Shown: positions 31,654 through 41,540, numbered from the stretch's first letter. The stretch is 64,000 nt of DNA from Gnetum montanum (GCA_015680685.1 MNCI01005798.1:638406-702405), one strand, 5' to 3'. Made by a program: numbers and translations. The notes: generated from the letters alone by a model not told the origin.

Positions 31654-34635
31654 TCAAGTTGTATGCAATTGCCCCAAATAATGTTTTATATGCAAAACAT
31701 TATAAGGAAATTGCAATTCCATGCCATCCAAGGTTGATAATTTGTAAGTATCTTCTAATAATTGCTTTGTAATTTGAAAGGGACCAGTCCATGTCAGTGT
31801 AAACTTATTTGGTTTCTTCATATTCCATAATAGGACAAGGTCTCCTATCTTGAAATTCCTTTTCAAAGATTTCCTATCAAACCATCTTTTGACTTGAGAG
31901 GTATTCTGTAACAAATTATCCCTTGCTTTATCTACTTCAGCTTCTCTTTTAATAAGAAAAGTCATGAAACTTCTATCTTTATCAGTCTTCTCACTATATC
32001 TTTGTACAAATTCAGAAGCTGAGCTTATAATCTTGTTTGTAATTCTTGCTGGTAAACCATAAACTAAATTATATGGTGATGTCCCAATAGCTTTCTTAAA
32101 TCTAATTCGATCTGACCATAATGCGGATTGTAAATAATCAATCCAATTTCCCGGATTCCCATCCATTGATTTCTTGATATAAGCGATAAGCTTCTTATTA
32201 GTGGATTCCGCTAAACCATTTCCTTGAGGATAATAATTTGATGAAGAAAATAAGAAAATGGATTTTGCAGATGCCCATCTAATAAACTCTTCGGATTTGA
32301 AGGCGGGTCCATTGTCTGACACTAACACTTCGGGTACACCAAATCTACTTAGAATGTGGTCGTCTAGAAACTTAATCACGTCTGATGCTGAACTTCCTCT
32401 TAGAGCCTTTGCTTCAGACCATTTAGTAAAATAATCAGTAGCTGTGAGAATAAACTTGTGTCCAGCTCTTGAAGGAGTAATTGTACCAATAAAATCCAAA
32501 CCCCATTGCTGAAATGGTCTATCCGCAACTACTGGTTTTAAAGGGGCTCTAGCCCTTTTAATCTTGGGTCCATGAACTTGACATTTATAGCATTTTTGAA
32601 TCTTTGAACTAATGTCTTGATACATGGAAGGCCAGTAATATCCATATCGAAGTATATGTTGCATAGTTGACTTAGGGGATTCATAAAATAAATTCAAATG
32701 ATCATGAAATTGTTCCAAAATGAAACTAATTTGATCATTATGAACACATTCCAATAAAACTCCCCGAAAATCCTTTCGATATAATATACCATCTTTAACA
32801 ACAAATCTTCGTGCTCTTTTGAAGAAAGCTCTCTTTTGACTTGCAGTTAAATTATTTGGGATTTTCCTTGTACTAAGAAATTTGAGAATTTCATCATACC
32901 AATTCTCTTCATGGGTGTCAAGTGTACATACTTCACTTTCTCTAGTCATTAACTTGGCTAATCCCATTCCCTTAATTGTCTTGCATATTTCCAATGAAAA
33001 TCTAAAACTTTGCAACTTTATAAGCCATTTTCCTCTTTTCAATCCAATCTCATTTTGGGATAGGAATCGCTTGACTGCAGGTTCAATTAGCATAATGTGA
33101 ACTAATGAACTCTCCAAATAATATTTAAAATGCTGAAGTGCCTTGATGACTGCGAAAGCTTGTTTCTCTAAGTCTGAATAATTTAACTCTGAACCTTTCA
33201 ACTGATACCCAAAAAATCCAATTGGTTCATCTTGACCTTCACTATCCTTTTGTGTTAGAACGGCAGCGATAGAATCATTTGAAGCAAAAGAGTATAACCA
33301 AAAATCTTCTTTAAGTCTAGGCTTTACCAAATATGGAGCCTCTTGTATAGCCTTTTTGATTTCTGATAAAGCTCTCTCTGATTCTGATGTTTTCTCTACT
33401 TGGACATCCTTTTTTAGCATATGCATCAAAGGTTTGGTAATTTCAGTAAACCCGGGGATGAACTTTTTCACAAAGTTTATCTTCCCAAAGAAAGATCTAA
33501 GAGATTTCTTACTTGTGGGATGCTCAATATTCTGTACTGCTTGAATTCGGGAATTGTCTATGGCAATCCCTTCTTGACATATCACATGGCCTAATAAACT
33601 TCCAGATTTAACCCCGAAGATACACTTCTTAGGATTTAATGAAATACCAAACTCACGACATCTGTCGAAAACTTGCTGGAGATGATTAATATGATCTTCT
33701 TTTTTCTTTGAGAATATTGTAATATCATCCAAATAAACCACCACGAATTTGCCTAATAAATCCTTAAATGCTAAATCCATTGCTCTTTGAAAAGTAGCTC
33801 CAGCATTTGACAATCCGAATGGCATTCTTTGGTAAGCAAAAGTTCCCCACTTAGTGATAAATGATGTTTTGTATCTATCATTCTTATCTACCACGATTTG
33901 ATTATAACCTGAGAAACCGTCTAGGAAAGAATATACTTGGCAACCTGAGACTTTAATAAGCATCTCATCAATTCTTGGAAGTGGATACTTATCCTTCTTT
34001 GAAGCATCATTTAAATTTCTAAAGTCTACACAGAGTCGTATATCACCATTTTTCTTTCTTACTGGGACAAGATTAGCAAGCCATGTCGAATATCGTACTG
34101 GATATATGATTTGTGCTTGCAACAACTTCTTGATTTCGGCTTCCATAGCTGGTTCAAATGATGGATTAAATTTCCTTTGTTTTTGCTTGACTGTTTTGCA
34201 ACCTTCCATTAAAGGAATCTTATGTGTCATCACATCTTGCCGAAAAGCTTTAAGATCATCATAAGACCAAGCAAAATTGTCCAAATTATTTCTTAGACAT
34301 GTTAACAACTCTTGCTTGAAATTTGAATCTCTTTCCTTTGTAACATTTAACATCTTCGGTGCATTGTCTAATCCAAAATTCACTGCCACGAAAGCTTGAC
34401 TACTTGTGTTTTGTATGTCTTTTTCAGTAAGTAAATTTTTCTTGAACTCATGTTCTAAATCAATCATCCTCTTTGGAATGAAATTAGCTTTTGAATTTGA
34501 AGACGTTTCGGGTATTACTTGACCCTCAAATTCTTGTTTATTTTTCATAAATCTTAGTACTTGATCATCATCTTCAAATACTTGTAAATGCCTTTTATTA
34601 TCTGGTACGGATGGCTGATGTTCTTCCTCAATCAT
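31654..34635 (-). CDS. G pol: reverse transcriptase, native RNase H, integrase (open, 993 codons)
   Basis: Open from the Met at 34635 to the stop at 31654. Residues about 120-127 read FAWSYDDL, the Tat-type pre-RT motif. RT: KKNGDIRLCVDFRNLN (193-209), FLDGFSGYNQ (Asp 239), MPFGLSNAGA (271-280), YLDD (301-304). Native RNase H spans about 445-565; NYSDLEKQAFAV keeps the Glu, but the usual TD motif is replaced by LIEPAVKRF. Integrase: YYWPS and CYKCQ zinc-binding region (His 644, Cys 682 and 685; the second His is unclear), WGLDFIGTI (Asp 714), VSDNGPAF (Asp 774) and NGLAESTNK (Glu 810), giving the D-35-E spacing. There is no aRNH between RNase H and integrase. UAA at 34644-34642 lies in the same frame, three codons upstream of the Met. 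It would copy and insert the element. Confidence 0.92.
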   Translation of the reverse strand: MIEEEHQPSVPDNKRHLQVFEDDDQVLRFMKNKQEFEGQVIPETSSNSKANFIPKRMIDLEHEFKKNLLTEKDIQNTSSQAFVAVNFGLDNAPKMLNVTKERDSNFKQELLTCLRNNLDNFAWSYDDLKAFRQDVMTHKIPLMEGCKTVKQKQRKFNPSFEPAMEAEIKKLLQAQIIYPVRYSTWLANLVPVRKKNGDIRLCVDFRNLNDASKKDKYPLPRIDEMLIKVSGCQVYSFLDGFSGYNQIVVDKNDRYKTSFITKWGTFAYQRMPFGLSNAGATFQRAMDLAFKDLLGKFVVVYLDDITIFSKKKEDHINHLQQVFDRCREFGISLNPKKCIFGVKSGSLLGHVICQEGIAIDNSRIQAVQNIEHPTSKKSLRSFFGKINFVKKFIPGFTEITKPLMHMLKKDVQVEKTSESERALSEIKKAIQEAPYLVKPRLKEDFWLYSFASNDSIAAVLTQKDSEGQDEPIGFFGYQLKGSELNYSDLEKQAFAVIKALQHFKYYLESSLVHIMLIEPAVKRFLSQNEIGLKRGKWLIKLQSFRFSLEICKTIKGMGLAKLMTRESEVCTLDTHEENWYDEILKFLSTRKIPNNLTASQKRAFFKRARRFVVKDGILYRKDFRGVLLECVHNDQISFILEQFHDHLNLFYESPKSTMQHILRYGYYWPSMYQDISSKIQKCYKCQVHGPKIKRARAPLKPVVADRPFQQWGLDFIGTITPSRAGHKFILTATDYFTKWSEAKALRGSSASDVIKFLDDHILSRFGVPEVLVSDNGPAFKSEEFIRWASAKSIFLFSSSNYYPQGNGLAESTNKKLIAYIKKSMDGNPGNWIDYLQSALWSDRIRFKKAIGTSPYNLVYGLPARITNKIISSASEFVQRYSEKTDKDRSFMTFLIKREAEVDKARDNLLQNTSQVKRWFDRKSLKRNFKIGDLVLLWNMKKPNKFTLTWTGPFQITKQLLEDTYKLSTLDGMELQFPYNVLHIKHYLGQLHTT

Positions 34636-34652
34636 GACATCTTAATAACCTT

Positions 34653-36392
34653 CTAATATTTGCGTATCCAATGTTGAAGCTGCTTTTGCCAAATAGTCTG
34701 CCATAAGATTGTCAGCTCTATTTGGCAATATTGAAACTGGTCTAACATCTTACAAGAAAGTTGCTTATAAGGTCTCAAGAATGAACTCTTTACAACACAG
34801 TTACCCTTTACTTGCTCACAACCTAATCTTGAGTCTCCTTTAATAGTGATTTCTTTGATCTTTTTGTCTAGAGCTATTCTCATACCAATGCATAAAGCTT
34901 CATACTCAGCCTTGTTGTTAGTACAAGGAAAAGATAGATGAATCGCCTTGAGAATTTCAAGTGTACCATTCTTGAATATAACTATTCCAACTCCTACACC
35001 TTTTGAATTACATGAACCATCAAAGTATAACTCCCATTTATCTTCTTGCTTTGGTTGTCCTTTTTCAGGACTATAACTTTCTTGGAGTGTACAAATTTTG
35101 TTTTCAACACCTCCTTTTTCTACTATTTTACTTCTTCCATTTGAAGTAATGTTATCTATCATCATAGGTTCACTATAGATGTATATCTGATTTGGTTCTC
35201 CTTTCCAAGGTAACCACATGTGAGAATAATCTGTTGATATGTAACCAGAGAAATTCTTGCTCCAACTTCTACTCAATAAGAGACTATGTGAATCTGGTAT
35301 GTCTGCCACTTGAATAGTTACTCTACTTCTGATACGGGGTTCAGAAGCAATTTCCAATAGGACATTTGGCAATTGACCCACAATCTTAACTCTACTTTTA
35401 TCCACTTGAACAATCTTCTTATTTGACTTTTCAGGAATCAAACCAAGTTTCTTACATATAGTTAATGGCATTATAGTAGACGTAGCTCCCGAATCAATCA
35501 AACAATTGTGTAAGAATTTATCCTTTAATTTCATTGTCAAAAGGAAAGGAGGAGCTTCCTTGTCATGTGAAGTCTTTAATCTCTCATCATTACTAGACAC
35601 ATAACTTAACTCTGATTCTCTAGCTCTCCTTTTACCTTTAATGAACTCTAAAGCCTTTCTTTGCTGATCTCCTATTTGAAGCAACTGATAGAGGCTAATA
35701 TTGGCTTTGACATGTTTAAGGTCTTCTATCAAATCATATTCTCCATCACCAATGAAGCTTGATCTCTTTATCCATTTATTAAAAGACTGATTTGGAGTGC
35801 TTTGCTCCACTTGATTGTCTTTACCTTTATTCTTATCCTTTCTACTTGGCTCAAAAGCTTTTCTCTTAGTAGATGGATCAGTAATAACATTTGGGGGTCT
35901 AGAAGTAGTTAGTCTTTCCTTAGATCGAAGACTATATCCATTTTCCTCATTGTTATTACATTCTTCATCTGAAGACATATCTTCTTCAGAACTTGATAGA
36001 GAAGAAGTATCACTAGATCCATTGCTAGAAGATTTACTTGCATAGTGAACACTAGATAACTCATTATCAGATTCAATATCAAGAAAGTTGGACATAATAA
36101 GATCACTTTCATCCTCATCTTCTACTAACTTAGTGTCTTGATGTTTATGCTTTCTATTTTTCCTTTCTTCCTTGATATTAACTCTTGCCAATGCTTTTTC
36201 AAGCTTCACTATTTTGTTAGACATATCTCTCATTAATTGTCCTTTTTCAGATCCCACTCTTTCATGTTCTTGCTCTTTCTTAACATGAGATGGACCTGGT
36301 AAAGCTTTAAATTGAGCAAAATCTTGCATAGGAATCATAACTCTTTCTTCTCTTTTTTGAATTGCAATATTTTCTTCAGGATTCAAGTTCAA
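34653..36392 (-). CDS. G protease plus archaeal-type RNase H frame
   Basis: In the same frame as gag, after one UAG; there is no clear ATG (LNLNPEENIAI follows the stop), so it is probably a gag extension. Residues 20-270 are a charged, serine-rich linker. Protease: LIDSGATSTIMPL (Asp 300). aRNH: WELYFDGSC (Asp 458), NNKAEYEALCIG (Glu 496), ITIKGDSRL (Asp 520). Near 34750 a one-base loss shifts the frame: the alternative frame continues NRADNLMADYLAKAAST with the last catalytic Asp, ends at UAA 34644-34642, and is the pol frame. So the ancestral aRNH reached to just before RT. aRNH upstream of RT is unlike the T-family copies here. Confidence 0.85.
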   Translation of the reverse strand: MNLNPEENIAIQKREERVMIPMQDFAQFKALPGPSHVKKEQEHERVGSEKGQLMRDMSNKIVKLEKALARVNIKEERKNRKHKHQDTKLVEDEDESDLIMSNFLDIESDNELSSVHYASKSSSNGSSDTSSLSSSEEDMSSDEECNNNEENGYSLRSKERLTTSRPPNVITDPSTKRKAFEPSRKDKNKGKDNQVEQSTPNQSFNKWIKRSSFIGDGEYDLIEDLKHVKANISLYQLLQIGDQQRKALEFIKGKRRARESELSYVSSNDERLKTSHDKEAPPFLLTMKLKDKFLHNCLIDSGATSTIMPLTICKKLGLIPEKSNKKIVQVDKSRVKIVGQLPNVLLEIASEPRIRSRVTIQVADIPDSHSLLLSRSWSKNFSGYISTDYSHMWLPWKGEPNQIYIYSEPMMIDNITSNGRSKIVEKGGVENKICTLQESYSPEKGQPKQEDKWELYFDGSCNSKGVGVGIVIFKNGTLEILKAIHLSFPCTNNKAEYEALCIGMRIALDKKIKEITIKGDSRLGCEQVKGNCVVKSSFLRPYKQLSCKMLDQFQYCQIELTILWQTIWQKQLQHWIRKY

Positions 36393-37175
36393 CTATTTTT
36401 CTAACTGTATAGCTTCACTAAAGTAGTCATTTAGTGTAGTTAAGTTTGGAGTTCTCCTTAACCAAATTGAAATGTTGGGGTTGACAGCCTTAAGATAAGT
36501 TTCCTTAAGCATTTCTTCTGATGGCCTATATTGCCTTTGAAAGAGTCCACAAATTCGTTGAAACTTAATGTTGAAATCTCTAATTGACTCTTTAACTCCT
36601 TGCTTAGCTTGTATCAGCCCACAATATAGTTGTTGTTGATCTAATTGATTACCAAACTGGGCCAAGAAAAGATTCTTCATGTCATCCCAACTTGTAATAC
36701 TATTACTTGGTAAGTTTGAATACCAAATCTGAGCCATATCCTTTAGATTTGATACAAACAACCTACAAGCTTGATCTTCATGTTGAATATTTGCATGAGC
36801 TAAAGCTAACTCAAACATGTGAATATATTCTTCAGCTAAATAAGCTTTTCCAGGAATAAAAGGCTCAGGCAAATATTTGTAAACTACCTTAGGAATATCA
36901 TTGTAATTTTGAAATCCTAATGGTGTAACTCCTTGCCAAGGATTTGCCATCCTATTCCTTTGAAATGTTGAACTCTTAGACTTTCTAGATCTTCTCTTAC
37001 GAATTGATAAACCAGAGATAATGGGTGATCTTCTTGATCTTCTAGTTTTCACTCCACTACTTGTTCCCAATTCAGAAACTTTCTTTTGTTCTTCTTCTGA
37101 TGAAGAATCAGTCTTAGAATCTAGAATATCTTTTGAAACTTTGAAACTTTCCAAACTATGAAATTTCTTGGTCAT
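36393..37175 (-). CDS. G gag (260 codons)
   Basis: ATG at 37175, about 117 bases inside the 5' LTR. The first 70 residues are basic and serine-rich (SRRSPIISGLSIRKRRSRKSK). The retrotransposon gag capsid-like domain follows: GVTPLGFQNYNDIPK, YIHMFELALAHANIQH, AQIWYSNLPSNSITSWDDM, LIQAKQGVKESIRDFNIKFQRI and LRRTPNLTTLNDYFSEAIQL. It ends at UAG (36395-36393), with the protease region downstream in the same frame. No CCHC zinc knuckle is visible here or in the following linker. It should form the particle that packages element RNA. Confidence 0.88.
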   Translation of the reverse strand: MTKKFHSLESFKVSKDILDSKTDSSSEEEQKKVSELGTSSGVKTRRSRRSPIISGLSIRKRRSRKSKSSTFQRNRMANPWQGVTPLGFQNYNDIPKVVYKYLPEPFIPGKAYLAEEYIHMFELALAHANIQHEDQACRLFVSNLKDMAQIWYSNLPSNSITSWDDMKNLFLAQFGNQLDQQQLYCGLIQAKQGVKESIRDFNIKFQRICGLFQRQYRPSEEMLKETYLKAVNPNISIWLRRTPNLTTLNDYFSEAIQLEK

Positions 37176-37265
37176 GAACTGAAAATAGTATCTAATTCTT
37201 AAGCCTTACAAATAATTGTTGATGTACTAAAAGTATAAGGCTTATGAACCTAGAGGCTTAATTTT

Positions 37266-37285
37266 CAGCCCTCCTTCTAGCGCCA
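37266..37285 (-). promoter_or_regulatory. G primer-binding site (candidate)
   Basis: Minus strand TGGCGCTAGAAGGAGGGCTG, starting seven bases inside the LTR end. TGG at the start fits pairing with a tRNA CCA end. It is not the tRNA-Met type (TGGTATCAGAGC) of many plant elements, and differs from the tRNA-Asp type (TGGCGCCGTTGCC) after six bases. Which tRNA it matches I cannot tell. Confidence 0.6.
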
Positions 37286-38496
37286 AAAGAACTGTTGGCG
37301 ACCGTTTGGGACGCGACCGCCAACGAGTGTCCTCGAACAGGATTTAGGTGCCTGCTGGTCTCTGGCAACACCAAGGCCCAGATACCTCCAAATAACTCAG
37401 TAGTTAATGTGAGTATGTGTGTGTGCTGTTGCGGCGTGCGGTTGTGTGCAATGTAACGATTGCGTGTGTGTGAAATACAAATGACTTACTTTAAGAGATT
37501 CAGCCAACTTTATCAAGTACTGTGAGTTATTGAGAGTTTCCTATTTTGTTCAAACTACCTAGTCTATGCGGTCCCTATAATACCTGCTTGTAACAAGTAA
37601 AATTTTGCATAAACATTTGAGCACAACTCCGCAAATCTACTCCTAATTTTCCCCAGAGAGAGATATATAGTTCCACAAGAAAACTAGAAATAGAGCAAGA
37701 TTCAAAGGAAATAGACAGAAAGAAAAGAAAGCAGATTTGTGTGGACCTCAAATATTTAAACAAGGTAAAATGACACGAGTAAACACTTCGCAATAAAGCT
37801 ATTCCAAATTCAATATCTATGAATTGTTCAAACTTCCAAGACTCAAACAAGCAATATCTTCAAGACAATCCTACTGTACTACCAAAAATTGCTGCGTAAA
37901 CTACCATGTACGAGACTCCATTTTGGCTAGACAGTAGATGTCAACGATTGCATTTAAACAGAACCTTTAAAAGACTTGACAATTTCTGATTGAAATAACA
38001 CGGAAAATCACTCTAAAGATAAAAAGAAGCTATTCTGGTCCCATCAAAATACCAAAGATTTTCTGAACCCTCTCGACTACCAAATTGTTCCACGGCGTGA
38101 CTACAAACAGAGGCTCTCTTCCAACAATCCAATAGCAGTTCCCAAACGTTGCACAATAACGAAATTTACTACTAAAATGCTCTCAAGGCTTTTTGAACAC
38201 AAGCGCTTCTATGGCAAAATTTTAACAGAAATTCCTATTGGGCAACAAGAACAATAAGAGCAATCTAAAAATCCCAAAATTACTTGCCAAGAATGATACT
38301 ACCTAAACCACTAGCTAAGCAATTAAAACAAAACAAAAATGAAATGCATAACTCACAGGACCATGACAAAGAGGCTGAAATCTTTATTCTAGCAAGCCAT
38401 CTTGCAAACAATCTTCTTTACAAATCTTCCAAGTGTGATGATGATGCTCCTTGATGTGTTCCCCATCTCCCCCTTTCACCTCTTGACCCCTGAAGC

Positions 38497-38508
38497 CTTT
38501 TTATAGGG
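38497..38508 (-). promoter_or_regulatory. TATA box of G 5' LTR
   Basis: CCTATAAAAAGG on the minus strand, conserved in all G-family LTRs in the window (29230-29241, 12231-12244, and 48614-48629 on plus). Likely start of genomic RNA about 25-35 bases further on. Confidence 0.65.
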
Positions 38509-38991
38509 CTCAAAGGTAGGTAGGGAAGTTACATTTTGAAAATATCTCACCTAACTTTTCTCTCAAGTAACTTGGTTTGGCAATGGGAGATTACTTATTA
38601 AATATCCTAGCTAACTTTACTCCTAAGTAATTGAACTATCCAATTAAAAATTTACTTGCCCAACAAGCTAGGAGATTTTTATCCAACTAGTTAGGTAAGT
38701 GACAACAATAATTTTGGATGGTTACAACCACCAAAGAGATAAAAAATGCTAGAATTTAGTTACAAATATAAATAGCCATATGTTCCCTTTCATAAGGTAT
38801 TTCATGAATATTTCATAACAAAGTATTTTATTGCAGGATTTGACACATGGGCTGATAAGTAGAGATGTAATTTATAATATTTCTAATGTAATCTAATGCA
38901 ATTTTATTGGGTAATTACTTGTAAGCCTTGCTTAGTAAAAAATCTGGTTAATTTAGCTTATTTTATTTTCAAATTCCTAAATGAAATATCC

Positions 38992-39860
38992 CTAAGTTAT
39001 AATGATGTTAGGAAAATCTAATTTAATCTTCCCCCTTTTTAAAGTAGCGCTGATTAACTTTATGCAATTCAAAAACTTAGAATACCGAAAATACGAGCCC
39101 GAAGGTGAAGCCATAGATCTTGCAACCAAATTCTTGACTGAAGACGTTTTAGCAACTGCCTCCGCGGGAGAATGCCCTGCCGCCGGACTTGGAAACGCCA
39201 CCATGTGTTCTGCCTAGATCTGCAACCGTCCTCTGGAAATACCGGCAATTTTGATGTCATGGTTCTGCACGTTCGGTTATCCTCCTGCCATGGTAGCCTG
39301 CGCCCAATTCGGCGGGCAAAAGGCAGTTCAAAGGCCAGATTGTTTTGATTCCCACAGCCAATGCATGAAATCTGTAGCAACAATGGTGATCTGGAATGGT
39401 CTTTGATGCTAAGGGTTTTGGGTCTCTGTACAGCGACTGTTCCGAATTTCCGTCAGTTGAAGCATTGAACCTGTTGGCCAATCAGCAATACTGCAGGAAT
39501 AGGGCTTTTAGCTTTTGATATATTTTTTTGATTTAAAATATACCCAAGATTACACGCTTTTTTGTTCCTTTCTTCTGGTGCTGAGCTGAGTAAAATTTTG
39601 TTTATGAGGCAAACTGCTCATTTTTCCTTTCTACAAATGAATGTGCAGATGCCGTTTTAGCCGCCCCTTCTTGCTTGCGTACGCCGGTCCTCTATTGTCT
39701 GATGTGCACTTGCCTTCAGATCTGATTGTTGTGTTAAATTTGTTTACATTATGCAGGTTTGAAGATTGGTTCGTTTTTGCATCCAGCGTTGGCCATTATT
39801 TTCCGTGATTTCCTGAGTTGCGTTTTTCTTGCCTCCTTCGTATACAGGGCATTACGATAG
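38992..39860 (-). other. GC-richer U3 segment of G LTR, possibly captured sequence
   Basis: Composition changes from AT-rich LTR to mixed or GC-rich sequence with blocks such as GCCTGCGCCCAATTCGGCGG. Short frames exist on both strands; the one shared with B starts MVAFPSPAAGHSPAEAVAK on the minus strand (about 39204) and runs about 70 codons with no stop, ending at 38992. The 3' LTR copy (29726-29938) has the same frame with few changes. I do not recognise the protein. It may be host-derived, like the RpiB copy in B, or ancestral LTR sequence. Confidence 0.4.
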
Positions 39861-40128
39861 CCAATCTAATTTTTAAACCTGACCCTTAGTTAATCCAATT
39901 TAAATAATCCGATAATACATTGTCAACTTTAACAGGGAGTGTATCCTTTAACAACAAAGAATCTGATCCTTAATCTTCTGATTTTGCTTCCATACAACTT
40001 AACAACCAAACACTTCACATATTGGCTTGTTTTCTGTTAACTCACCATACTAAACTTCTTCATTTGTGCTATCCTTAAAAAAAATATTCCAACTATTCCA
40101 TGCAATGGCTAAATGTGCCAACAATCAT

Positions 40129-40910
40129 CACCACAACTGAATACTTTACAAAGTGGGTTGAGGCTATTCCCCTCAGGAGGACTACATTTGAGCAGGTCTA
40201 CAAATTCATCCTAGATAACATTGTATCTCATTTTAACATACCCATGACTATAGTTATAGATAATGGAGCACAACTGAGCAACCAAGAAATAAAATAATTT
40301 TTTCATAACATAGGCATTAAGCATTCTTTATCATTGTCTTATTATCCTCAAGCCAATGGACAAGCAAAAGAAAGCAACAAAACCATCATCAAATTACTCA
40401 AAAAGATGCTCAATAATAGGAAACAAAAATGGCATGAGCAGCTTGTCTATGCACTATGGGCCTATAGAACAACCTATCACACAACAATTAGTATGACCCC
40501 TTATAGTCTATTTTATGGTTCTAAGTTGTTTTACCTCTTGAATTGCAAGTGCCATCACTTTGAGAGGCCTTGATTGACTTCATCAACAATGAGTAGAATA
40601 AGGAGCTATAGATAGTGGACCTAAACTTGATGGAGGAGTAATGCATGTAATTTCTTTCTCACATTGAACACTATCAAGAGAGGTAGAAGCTGCAACATCA
40701 CCATAACTTTCCCATGCACAAGATCAAAGAAGGTGACTTGGTCCTGAAAGCCATCCACAAGCATGAAGACAAATTCTCAATCAACTAGAAAGGGTCCTTC
40801 CTTATCATCAAAGCCTATGAGAATCGTATATTCAAAATAGCCAACATGGATGGGAATGACCTGGCCAATCTAATCAATCATTCCTATCTAAAGCCATACT
40901 ACATGTAGCC
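40129..40910 (+). pseudogene. Element D integrase, continuation after G
   Basis: The frame resumes with TTTEYFTKWVEAIPLRRT directly after the second ATCAT. Core: IVIDNGAQLSN (second Asp). The third catalytic site reads QANGQAKESNK; relatives have QVEATNK, so the Glu is replaced by Lys. KWHEQLVYALWAYRTTYHT follows, then frameshifts. The C-terminal part at about 40720-40905 has DLVLKAIHKH and ends near KPYYM. Confidence 0.85.
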
Positions 40911-40919
40911 AACAATCAT

Positions 40920-41164
40920 TAGCAAGCAAGCTTACTTTCAACATTCCACTAGGACCTTAAATTGACCACATGGCCTACCAAGAACTTAAACTAGTACCAT
41001 GGCCATCACGACCTTAAACTAGCAACTTTAGTGACTTAGATAGCTTGGTTTTATCATCTCATGTGACTTGTATACATTGTAATGTTATGATATGTAGTGG
41101 TGTTTTGTATTGTTTGTCAACACCTTTTGGGTTAATCCTCCAAGCACCAATAAAGAGGGGACAT
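40920..41164 (+). repeat. D: short tandem array after integrase, and polypurine tract
   Basis: Three units of the CTTAAACTAGxxCCATGGxC type at 40930-41030, equivalent to the longer arrays in T1 and F. The polypurine tract AAAGAGGGGACA lies at about 41152-41163, followed at once by the LTR start TGAAACACCA. Confidence 0.7.
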
Positions 41165-41540
41165 TGAAACACCACAAAAATTTACATGTTATAGCCAATT
41201 TTCATCATGTAACATTGAAACCATGAAACCCAAGGAAAAAATTCATTGTAAATATGAAAATTATAACCCATGGAGGGAAATCTCACATATTCCGTACTTA
41301 AAAGACCAAAAATACCTTATAAGTGATCAAAGATTCATTTCCTAAGTGAAACCAAAGTCACCTAGTTTCTAGATTTGGGTTTGGAGGGTCAAAATGCCTT
41401 TTGGAATTCCAAAAATGAAAATTTGATGGATTTTATGGGAGGTATACATTTTTCTATACTGGACACACTTGCAAGAGGATAGATCTCACCTATCCCCAAT
41501 GTGGAGAGATGGGAGATTTTCCCCCAACTTAAAAACCACA

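Larger units (their letters stand above)
28032..40123 (-). mobile_element. Element G: nearly intact Tat-like Ty3/gypsy retrotransposon, 12.1 kb, TSD ATCAT
   Basis: Minus strand. 5' LTR 37293-40123, primer-binding site, gag, protease-aRNH frame, RT-RNH-integrase frame, 3' ORF, then the 3' LTR at 28032 to inside the gap. Termini are TGTTGGC/GCCAACA, flanked on both sides by ATCAT (28027-28031 and 40124-40128). The insertion splits the integrase of D exactly. The two LTRs differ by scattered substitutions, so it is not brand new, but it is the youngest large element here. One probable frameshift plus two in-frame stops separate its genes. Confidence 0.93.
37293..40123 (-). mobile_element. G 5' LTR (2831 bp)
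   Basis: Full LTR, TGTTGGCG...GTGCCAACA on the plus strand. TATA box on the minus strand at 38497-38508. By that position U3 is about 1.6 kb and R-U5 about 1.2 kb. U3 contains a GC-richer block (39060-39860) of foreign appearance. The first 130 or so bases of the outer end match B closely; the middle does not. Confidence 0.92.

Noticed and set aside
32882-33544. Plus-strand frames of 60-75 codons within G pol
   Set aside because: Antisense shadows of the intact RT-RNH-integrase frame.
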